Shown: piece by piece, positions 7,323-11,342 of the stretch | Numbering within the stretch: the stretch's first letter is position 1 | How the letters are laid out: the number at the start of each line of letters is the position of its first letter | Assembly (NCBI GenBank): GCA_036257895.1 | Contig: DATAES010000130.1 | Span: 1-11,342 of the forward strand | DNA from: DATAES01 sp036257895 | Lineage (GTDB): Bacteria; Actinomycetota; Acidimicrobiia; Acidimicrobiales; JACDCH01 | Reading direction: 5' to 3' | DNA length: 11,342 nt | Notes under the pieces: generated by a model | What the model was told of the DNA's origin: nothing | The model's input: the letters and a program-made list of their open reading frames with translations, nothing else | Databases searched by the model: none | Made by a program: the position numbers and the translations under genes

Positions 7323-7657
7323 GCGCCAGCGAGCCGCTGGCGGAGCCTGCCGACCGACGCGAGCTTGCGATCACGCTGATCGACATCGGTGATCCGCTGC
7401 ATGCGGCTCTCCAGCGTGTCGAGTCGGGCGTTCTCCTCAGCCCGCAGCTTCGAGCGATCGGCCTTCGGGCGCGCCGCCACCGCGTCGACGAACAAACCGA
7501 AGGCGTCCACGCTGCGCTTCACTCCCACCGTCTCTGCGATCTGCGCGAACGACTTGCCGTTGGACCGGAGCCCTATGACTCGCTCGCCGATCGTCTCTTG
7601 ATCGGTTGACTTCGTCCGCGTCCGGCGCGGCGGCGAGGACAAAGGACGCGCGCTCAC
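7319..7657 (-). CDS. Small helix-turn-helix protein coupled to the cold-shock gene
   Basis: 112 residues. The N-terminus is a basic, disordered-looking tail (MSARPLSSPPRRTRTKS). It is followed by a predicted helix-turn-helix, GERVIGLRSNGKSFAQIAETVGV (24-46), resembling the HTH of resolvase/invertase (HTH_7-like) and other small DNA-binding proteins. The C-terminal part (64-110) is charged and helical (KADRSKLRAEENARLDTLES, then QRDRKLASVGRLRQRL), a likely coiled coil for dimerisation or partner binding. There is no catalytic recombinase domain, so it is not a resolvase. It is probably a DNA-binding regulator or nucleoid-type protein; no established family name is offered. The GTG start shares GTGA with the stop of the cold-shock gene at 7654-7657, and its own stop shares GTGA with the next gene. 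Tight coupling implies it is made whenever the cold-shock protein is made. Confidence 0.75.
   Translation of the reverse strand: MSARPLSSPPRRTRTKSTDQETIGERVIGLRSNGKSFAQIAETVGVKRSVDAFGLFVDAVAARPKADRSKLRAEENARLDTLESRMQRITDVDQRDRKLASVGRLRQRLAGA
7643..7657 (-). repeat. Junction repeat copy 1 (overlapping stop/start)
   Basis: Reads GTGAGCGCGCGTCCT on the minus strand, differing at one base from the copy at 7308-7322. It holds the stop of the cold-shock gene and the start of the helix-turn-helix gene, encoding MSARP. Confidence 0.6.
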
Positions 7658-7857
7658 ACAGGACGGACCTTGGCCGCCTTGGGACCCTTCTGCCCTGTCT
7701 CTACCGAGAACTCGACGCGCTGACCCTCGGTCAGCTCGCGGTAACCCTGCACGTCGATGTCGGACTGGTGCACGAACACATCACTCGAGCCGTCCTCAGG
7801 GGCGATGAAGCCGAACCCCTTGGTCGCGTTGAACCACTTGACGGTACCCACAGGCAT
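7654..7857 (-). CDS. Cold-shock domain protein (CspA family)
   Basis: 67 residues, the usual length for bacterial cold-shock proteins, which are single-stranded nucleic-acid-binding RNA chaperones. It begins MPVGTVKWFNATKGFGFI, with RNP1 (KGFGFI, 13-18) and RNP2 (VFVHQ, 27-31) intact, then EGQRVEFSVETGQKGPKAAKVRPV. The frame is open to 7944, but the ATG at 7857 is right. It matches the family N-terminus and is preceded by AGAGGAGA, with AGGAG ending 9 nt before the ATG. The gene is the first of three on this strand, and its TGA overlaps the GTG of a helix-turn-helix ORF. Csp genes are usually monocistronic, so this arrangement is notable. A TAAAGT box at 7945-7950 would give a leader of about 80 nt, compatible with the long structured leaders often seen on csp mRNAs. 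Confidence 0.96.
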   Translation of the reverse strand: MPVGTVKWFNATKGFGFIAPEDGSSDVFVHQSDIDVQGYRELTEGQRVEFSVETGQKGPKAAKVRPV

Positions 7858-7865
7858 GTTGCCGA

Positions 7866-7873
7866 TCTCCTCT
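7866..7873 (-). promoter_or_regulatory. Strong Shine-Dalgarno of the cold-shock gene
   Basis: AGAGGAGA on the minus strand, with AGGAG ending 9 nt before the ATG at 7857. It fixes the short, family-standard start rather than the 29-codon longer one. Confidence 0.8.
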
Positions 7874-7944
7874 GCGGAAGCACACGCAATCGGAGAAGTC
7901 ACCAACCCGGTCGCCATGTCACGGGCTCCGTGCCCGACCGACAC

Positions 7945-7950
7945 ACTTTA
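7945..7950 (-). promoter_or_regulatory. Possible -10 box (TAAAGT) of the cold-shock operon
   Basis: TAAAGT on the minus strand fits TANNNT and lies in the 196-bp divergent region between the cold-shock and LLM genes. It would place the transcript start about 80 nt before the cold-shock ATG. No good -35 was found at standard spacing, so support is weak. The same region also holds TACTCT (7985-7990, plus strand), a possible -10 for the LLM gene. Confidence 0.3.
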
Positions 7951-8016
7951 ACCTCCCGAAACGTCGAACACCGCCATTGTGAACTACTCTGCACCGTCGC
8001 CGTGTGTGTCGTTTGA

Positions 8017-8035
8017 CATGGTCGCCCCGACCATG
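8017..8035. promoter_or_regulatory. Perfect 19-bp palindrome upstream of the LLM oxidoreductase gene (candidate operator or leader hairpin)
   Basis: CATGGTCG-CCC-CGACCATG: two perfect 8-bp arms around a 3-nt centre. It ends 5 nt before the Shine-Dalgarno and 18 nt before the ATG at 8054. A TTGACA hexamer (8013-8018) overlaps its left end. It could bind a dimeric repressor, or fold in the mRNA leader as an 8-bp hairpin next to the ribosome site. Confidence 0.55.
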
Positions 8036-8040
8036 GGGGC

Positions 8041-8046
8041 AGAGGA
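8041..8046 (+). promoter_or_regulatory. Shine-Dalgarno of the LLM oxidoreductase gene
   Basis: AGAGGA, 7 nt before the ATG at 8054. It decides this start over the upstream in-frame candidates at 7979, 8018 and 8033, two of which fall inside the palindrome. Confidence 0.8.
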
Positions 8047-8053
8047 TCTGTTC

Positions 8054-8974
8054 ATGACGGAGAGCAAGACTCGAGTTTCGTATCTGATGTCGCGCCTGGA
8101 GGCGTCCTCGTCAGCGGGCGTGCGGCGGGCGGTGGAGTACGCAGAAGATGCTGACCTCGACGGTATCGGCTTGGGCGATCACGTCAGCTTCCGAGTGGGC
8201 GCGGGCGCAGACGGCCTGGTGGGCGCAGCGTCCGTTCTCGCCGCCAGCGATCGGTTGCGTGCGGTGGTCGGCGTCTACCTGCTGCCGCTTCGCCATCCGG
8301 TTCTCGTCGCTCGACAGATCACGGACATCTCGACGCTTGCCCCTGGACGGCTGGTACTGGGAGTGGGCATCGGAGGGGAGGACCCGCACGAGTTCGAGAT
8401 CTGTGGCGTCGATCCGCGGACGCGAGGTCGGCGCATGGACGAGTGCCTCCAGGTCCTACGGGCGCTGCTTCCCGGGGAGCCCGTCGATTTCGACGGAGAG
8501 TTCTTCCGGCTCGAGAACGCGAGCATTCGTCCTGGACTCGCGGCGCCAGTACCGATCTTGATAGGCGGGCGCTCCGATGCTGCGATTCGACGTGCCGGCC
8601 AACTCGGCGACGGTTGGTTCGGCATCTGGGTCTCGTCGTCGCGTTACGCGCAGGCCATCGAACAGATGGCACACGCAGCGAGCGAAGCCGGCAGGGAGCA
8701 GGTTTCGTGGCACAACGCGCTCAACGTGTGGTGCGGAGTCGGCTCCGACCGGACCGACGCACGCGGCTACGTCGCTTCCGCCATGGAGCAGTTCTACAAG
8801 GTTCCGTACGAGCGGTTCGAGAAGTGGAGCCCGGCCGGCTCTCCTGAGCAGATCGCCGAGTTCCTCGCGCCGTACGTCGATGCCGGGTGTCACACCTTCA
8901 ACGTGATCGCATGCGGAGAGTCCCTCGAAGCCGAGATCACAGCAGTGGGCGAGATCCGCAAGCGACTGCGCTGA
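8054..8974 (+). CDS. LLM-class (luciferase-like) flavin/F420-dependent oxidoreductase
   Basis: 306 residues, a luciferase-like monooxygenase (PF00296) TIM barrel. Typical segments are RRAVEYAEDADLDGIGLGDHV (24-44), RQITDISTLAPGRLVLGVGIGG (87-108) and GVDPRTRGRRMDECLQVLRALL (118-139). Next come DGEFFRLENASIRP and PVPILIGGRSDAAIRRAGQLGDGWFGIW. The order and spacing match the F420-dependent or FMN-dependent LLM oxidoreductases abundant in actinobacteria. The cofactor and substrate cannot be decided from the sequence. The start is chosen from the AGAGGA site 7 nt upstream. The palindrome just before that site suggests its own regulation, separate from the divergent cold-shock set. It converges on the two-domain VOC gene with a 24-bp gap. 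Confidence 0.92.
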   Translation: MTESKTRVSYLMSRLEASSSAGVRRAVEYAEDADLDGIGLGDHVSFRVGAGADGLVGAASVLAASDRLRAVVGVYLLPLRHPVLVARQITDISTLAPGRLVLGVGIGGEDPHEFEICGVDPRTRGRRMDECLQVLRALLPGEPVDFDGEFFRLENASIRPGLAAPVPILIGGRSDAAIRRAGQLGDGWFGIWVSSSRYAQAIEQMAHAASEAGREQVSWHNALNVWCGVGSDRTDARGYVASAMEQFYKVPYERFEKWSPAGSPEQIAEFLAPYVDAGCHTFNVIACGESLEAEITAVGEIRKRLR

Positions 8975-8998
8975 ACCGGATACGCACGGTTGCTCGCC

Positions 8999-9721
8999 TT
9001 ACTGCGGGCTCAGCACACAGAACTCGTTGCCGTCGGGATCAGCACACACCACCCAGGGAACGTCTCCCTGGCCGATGTCGATCCTGCGGGCGCCGAGTGC
9101 GATCAGCCGATCGACCTCGGTCACCTGATCATCATCCGCGTTCGGCGCGACGTCGAGGTGGAGACGGTTCTTGCCACTCTTCGCTACCCCTGGAGGCCCA
9201 AACGTGATGAACGGACCCTGTCCGTCCGGAGCACGGATGGCAACATCGCCATCCTGGTCGTAGACGACCGGCCACCCGATCGCCTTCCCCCAGAAGTGTC
9301 CGGTGGCGGGATTGGCGGGCTCGAACACAACGGCGCCGATGAAGCCGGTGTCCGCGAGGAAATCGCCGCGCAAGACGACGCAAAACTCGTTGCCCTCCGG
9401 GTCCGCGAGGACGACGTGGTCGGCATCAGAACCTTGCCCGATGTCGACGTGCTCGGCGCCGAGTCCGATCAAGCGGTCGACGATCTCTCGCTGGTCGTCG
9501 ACGGACTCGCCGACCAGATCGAGATGGATCGGGTTCTTCGCCGTCTTCGGTTCCGGGACCGGGAGGAAGACCAGAATGAAGCGAGTGCCGTCCGTCGGCA
9601 GTACACCGATCTCAGCGCTGGACTCGTCGTAGATCTCCCAACCCACGGTGCTCGCCCAGAACCTGGCAAGACGAACGGGATCATTTGCGTCGAAGCAAAG
9701 GCTCACGAGCCGCGTTGTCAT
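8999..9721 (-). CDS. Tandem two-domain VOC (glyoxalase-fold) protein
   Basis: 240 residues made of two glyoxalase/bleomycin-resistance/dioxygenase (VOC) modules, about 1-120 and 126-240, of the Glyoxalase_6-like type. Each has an opening strand followed by ARFWASTVGWEI or GHFWGKAIGWPV, a HLD strand (HLDLV, HLDVA), a helix DRLIxLGAxxxDIGQG and a closing DPEGNEFCV or DPDGNEFCV. The last motif recurs 121 residues apart, so the gene is an internal duplication. The His of HLD and the Glu of GNEF are the usual metal ligands. VOC proteins cover isomerases, dioxygenases, thiol transferases and drug-binding proteins, and I cannot say which this is. AAGGAGG ends 6 nt before the ATG and lies in the 15-bp gap after the methyltransferase gene, so these two form an operon. 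Confidence 0.9.
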   Translation of the reverse strand: MTTRLVSLCFDANDPVRLARFWASTVGWEIYDESSAEIGVLPTDGTRFILVFLPVPEPKTAKNPIHLDLVGESVDDQREIVDRLIGLGAEHVDIGQGSDADHVVLADPEGNEFCVVLRGDFLADTGFIGAVVFEPANPATGHFWGKAIGWPVVYDQDGDVAIRAPDGQGPFITFGPPGVAKSGKNRLHLDVAPNADDDQVTEVDRLIALGARRIDIGQGDVPWVVCADPDGNEFCVLSPQ

Positions 9722-9727
9722 CTCAGG

Positions 9728-9734
9728 CCTCCTT
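9728..9734 (-). promoter_or_regulatory. Near-perfect Shine-Dalgarno of the two-domain VOC gene
   Basis: AAGGAGG on the minus strand, 6 nt before the ATG at 9721, filling the gap behind the methyltransferase stop at 9737. It implies efficient independent initiation of the last gene of the operon. Confidence 0.85.
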
Positions 9735-9736
9735 CT

Positions 9737-10525
9737 CTACAGAAGCGGGGCGAAGCTAGTAGGTGTCGACGGCTTCGCTGCATCCACGAGCATCCTGCTG
9801 GCCGTGGTCTCGAAGGCACCGTCACGTTTGATCACGCCATGGAGATCGCGGAGCGCGCTGCGAAACCTGGGGACGGTGAACCCCGGAACGATCCACGGCA
9901 CGAGCCGAAGGAAGTACACGACAGCGCCGATGTCGTAGAACACCGTCCGCGGACGTTCGACATCCATTCTCCGGACGACGAGCCCAGCGCTCACCGCCTC
10001 CTGCCGTTCCACATGGGGATCTCTGTTCGAGGTGTCGGGCAGCGGTCCCATGAGGTGCTCGCTCAACGATCGGAGACTGTGCGGGCCGACGTGCTGAGCG
10101 AAGTAGGAGCCGCCGGGCTGCAGCACGCGGGCGATCTCGGCCCACCAGACCTCGATCGGGTGGCGGCTGATCACAAGCTCGAACGACTCGTCGACGAACG
10201 GCAGCCCGGGAAGAGTCTGCGATGTGACGACAAGGTGCACGCCACGCGCGCGGAGTCGCGGCGCGGCGATGGTGACACTGGGCGGGAAGCCTTCCGTGGC
10301 CGCTGAGAGTCTCGGAAGCGATCCCAGATTCGAGATCATTGCTCCGACGCCGGCTTGGATTTCGAGTAGCGAGGAGACGACCGGCGCGCGTTCGGCGACT
10401 CTGTCGAAGTACCGCCACGTCGGACGTTCTTCGACGGCGCGCCCGTCCAGCCAGCTGAAGTCCCACGCTCCGATCGGCGTCCGCTCAGCCTCGTCGACAA
10501 GGTCATCGAACTCGGTCGTCAACAC
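9737..10525 (-). CDS. Class I SAM-dependent methyltransferase (substrate unknown)
   Basis: 262 residues. It opens with GAWDFSWLDGRAVEERPTWRY (19-39), a lead typical of a family of actinobacterial and firmicute methyltransferases. SLLEIQAGVGAM (52-63) occupies the SAM motif I position. Then come LPGLPFVDESFELVISRHPIEVWWAEIARVLQPGGSY (105-141), the Methyltransf_11 motif II-III block, and FYDIGAVVYFLRLVPWIVPGF near the end. Motif I is less glycine-rich than usual (QAGVGA), but the rest of the fold is intact. It begins at a GTG at 10525 without a clear Shine-Dalgarno; a TTG follows as the second codon. A 54-bp gap separates it from the DUF1801 gene, and a 15-bp gap from the VOC gene downstream, so all are probably co-transcribed. 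Substrate unknown. Confidence 0.88.
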   Translation of the reverse strand: MLTTEFDDLVDEAERTPIGAWDFSWLDGRAVEERPTWRYFDRVAERAPVVSSLLEIQAGVGAMISNLGSLPRLSAATEGFPPSVTIAAPRLRARGVHLVVTSQTLPGLPFVDESFELVISRHPIEVWWAEIARVLQPGGSYFAQHVGPHSLRSLSEHLMGPLPDTSNRDPHVERQEAVSAGLVVRRMDVERPRTVFYDIGAVVYFLRLVPWIVPGFTVPRFRSALRDLHGVIKRDGAFETTASRMLVDAAKPSTPTSFAPLL

Positions 10526-10579
10526 GGTTGCACACAGTTCTTTCGTCCGAGCAGGACCGTCGTGACTTCTTCTGAGTGG

Positions 10580-10972
10580 TCAGGTCACCGCTTTCTTCAC
10601 GAGCGCGGAGATCGTTGCCTCTTCGGCGGCAGTCAACTTCTTGAGCGCGAAGGAAGTCGGCCACATGGCGCCTTCGTCGAGGTTCGCGGTGTCGTTGAAG
10701 CCGAACGTCGCGTACCTCGCCTTGAACTTCTGCGCGCCTTGGAAGAAGCAGACGACCTTTCCGTCCTTGGCATACGCCGGCATTCCATACCAGGTCTTCG
10801 GCGAGAGGTCAGGCGCGCTGGCTTTGATGATGGCGTGGACCCGCTCGCCCATGGTGCGATCCGGTTCCGGCATCTCGGCGAGCTTCGCGAGCACAGCGGT
10901 CTCCCCGTCCGCCTTGTCCGTGTCCCGGCCGCGTCGCGCTTCCGCCTTCAACTCTTGCGCGCGCTCCTTCAT
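10580..10972 (-). CDS. DUF1801-like protein (start uncertain)
   Basis: 130 residues from the first conventional start. The core has ERVHAIIKASAPDLSPKTWYGMPAYAKDGKVVCFFQ (43-78), YATFGFNDTANLDEGAMWP (87-105) and a closing helix AEEATISALVKKAV. This pattern is typical of DUF1801 (YdhG-like) proteins, small cytoplasmic proteins of unclear function sometimes called iron chaperones. The ATG at 10972 is preceded by a GAGGA that could serve as a ribosome site, but the frame stays open and coding-like for another 31 codons upstream (see the separate entry), so the true N-terminus is probably longer. The gene sits between a VOC gene and a methyltransferase gene on the same strand, presumably in one operon. 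Confidence 0.85.
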   Translation of the reverse strand: MKERAQELKAEARRGRDTDKADGETAVLAKLAEMPEPDRTMGERVHAIIKASAPDLSPKTWYGMPAYAKDGKVVCFFQGAQKFKARYATFGFNDTANLDEGAMWPTSFALKKLTAAEEATISALVKKAVT

Positions 10973-11065
10973 CGCGAGTCGTTCCTCGGTCGTGAACCCC
11001 GTGGACGCCTTGCCGGTCGTGGCGGTCTTCCGCGTGCCCTTCGTTGCGGGCTTTCTCTCAGCTAT
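10973..11065 (-). other. Probable N-terminal extension of the DUF1801 protein starting at an ATA codon
   Basis: In frame with and directly upstream of the ATG at 10972, codons 11065-10973 read IAERKPATKGTRKTATTG, then KASTGFTTEERLA, running into MKERAQELK. A basic, Thr/Lys/Ala-rich tail followed by a (T/S)xEER-AMKERAQELK helix is, from memory, how relatives of this family begin. The extension has no ATG, GTG or TTG. Its first codon, ATA, lies 8 nt behind GGAGGT, just where an ATG would be expected. The frame is closed further upstream only by the TGA that ends the VOC gene. Confidence 0.5.
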
Positions 11066-11073
11066 GACGACCC

Positions 11074-11079
11074 ACCTCC
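11074..11079 (-). promoter_or_regulatory. Perfect Shine-Dalgarno (GGAGGT) facing an ATA codon
   Basis: GGAGGT on the minus strand with 8 nt to ATA at 11065-11063. No standard start codon in the DUF1801 frame lies within range, so the site only makes sense if ATA is used or has replaced ATG. Confidence 0.6.
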
Positions 11080-11092
11080 GTTCGCCGAACGG
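11078..11092. promoter_or_regulatory. Perfect inverted repeat overlapping the DUF1801 ribosome site
   Basis: CCGTTCG-C-CGAACGG, perfect 7-bp arms. In the minus-strand mRNA it can form a 6-bp stem (CCGUUC/GAACGG) whose last two G residues are the first two of the GGAGGT ribosome site. It starts 6 bp past the VOC stop codon. It could tune translation of DUF1801 or act as a processing or termination hairpin. Confidence 0.4.
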
Positions 11093-11098
11093 TTTCCT

Positions 11099-11342
11099 TC
11101 ACCGATCCTGCAGCAATCCGAGGACGTTGCCATCGGGGTCGGTGACGGTGGCCACGAGGCGGCCGCCACCGACGTCGTGCGCGGCCTCGTTCACCGTGGC
11201 ACCGGCGGCGGTCACCTCGGCCAGCTTCGCCTCGATGTCCGGCACGTGCCAGTAGGCCACGGGTGAGGTCATGCCTTGCGGTCCACCGCCCGGGACCAGC
11301 CCGATGTGTTGGCCCTCGGCCTCGAAGCCGACGTAGTACGAC
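11099..11342 (-). CDS. VOC-family (glyoxalase-fold) protein, C-terminal part (partial)
   Basis: The N-terminus is beyond the window; 81 residues remain. The fragment runs SYYVGFEAEGQHIGLVPGG, then MTSPVAYWHVPDIEAKLAEV, TAAGATVNEAAHDVGGGRLVAT and VTDPDGNVLGLLQDR before TGA. The closing DPDGNVLGL(L/I)Q block is the standard C-terminal strand of single-domain VOC proteins related to glyoxalases, and the DI(E)A(K)LAEVTAAGA helix is equally typical. The usual Glu metal ligand of a GNxxE-type ending is absent here (GNVLGL), as in many VOC members. It is only distantly like the two-domain VOC protein at 8999-9721. It is followed 33 bp later, in the same reading frame, by the DUF1801 extension. Confidence 0.85.
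   Translation of the reverse strand, partial: SYYVGFEAEGQHIGLVPGGGPQGMTSPVAYWHVPDIEAKLAEVTAAGATVNEAAHDVGGGRLVATVTDPDGNVLGLLQDR

Noticed and set aside
7078..7386. A 102-codon minus-strand frame overlapping the 76-residue ORF in another phase.
   Set aside because: The 76-residue frame has an exact GTGA junction with its upstream gene and a more natural composition. The longer frame would overlap 68 bp of the HTH gene with no ribosome site.
7319..7657. The HTH ORF as a remnant of a site-specific recombinase or mobile element.
   Set aside because: The HTH resembles a resolvase HTH, but there is no catalytic domain, no inverted repeats at its borders, and it is cleanly embedded between two coupled genes.
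7858..7944. A 29-codon N-terminal extension of the cold-shock protein starting at 7944.
   Set aside because: The family starts at M(P/A)xGTVKWFN, and a strong AGGAG precedes the ATG at 7857. The stretch is better read as the mRNA leader.
8990..10306. A 438-codon plus-strand open frame opposite the two-domain VOC and methyltransferase genes.
   Set aside because: It runs across the gene boundary and the AAGGAGG ribosome site of two well-supported minus-strand genes, and its translation shows no recognisable motif.
11066..11101. The VOC and DUF1801 genes as one fused protein broken by an in-frame TGA.
   Set aside because: They do share a frame, but the VOC part ends naturally at GLLQDR, and the 11 codons between contain a hairpin and a ribosome site, which points to two genes.

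Overview
The window is a gene-dense stretch of high-GC DNA. It most likely comes from an actinomycete-type bacterium (Actinomycetota, possibly an environmental lineage). The evidence is an Eis-family acetyltransferase, a luciferase-like (LLM) oxidoreductase of the type common in F420-rich actinobacteria, many GTG starts, a TANNNT-type promoter that would give a leaderless transcript, and strong third-position GC. Lineage is inferred from gene content; no rRNA or tRNA gene is present. No insertion sequence, CRISPR array or phage gene was seen.

Layout. (1) 3-509, plus strand: C-terminal part of a hydroxyindole/acetylserotonin-type O-methyltransferase, cut by the window edge. (2) 534-2445, minus strand: a PIG-L/LmbE-type deacetylase overlapping by 11 bp the GT4 glycosyltransferase that follows it. 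This coupled pair suggests a glycoside is built and de-N-acylated. (3) 2504-4717, plus strand: a large, unrecognised protein with a ThuA/GATase1-like N-terminal fold, a second Rossmann-like segment, a long helical region and two C-terminal membrane helices. (4) 4721-5947, minus strand: an Eis-like GNAT whose catalytic tyrosine position is a proline. It diverges, with only 11 bp between start codons, from (5) a second GT4 glycosyltransferase at 5959-7020, plus strand.

(6) 7092-7857, minus strand: a three-gene set led by a cold-shock protein. Its stop codon overlaps (GTGA) the start of a helix-turn-helix ORF, whose stop overlaps (GTGA) the start of a 76-residue ORF. Both junctions carry nearly the same 15-nt sequence. 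This is the most system-like arrangement in the window. (7) 8054-8974, plus strand: an LLM-class flavin/F420 oxidoreductase with a perfect 19-bp palindrome just upstream of its ribosome binding site. (8) 8999-11342, minus strand: four co-directional genes, in transcription order a VOC (glyoxalase-fold) protein cut by the window edge, a DUF1801 protein, a SAM methyltransferase and a tandem two-domain VOC protein. The DUF1801 reading frame appears to continue upstream to an ATA codon placed behind an excellent Shine-Dalgarno site, so its real start is in doubt.

The genes do not form one obvious pathway. The recurring theme is small-molecule modification (methyl, acetyl and glycosyl transfer, glyoxalase-fold proteins, an LLM oxidoreductase). 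Apart from short promoter or junction spaces, the longest gap without a gene is the 196-bp divergent region at 7858-8053.
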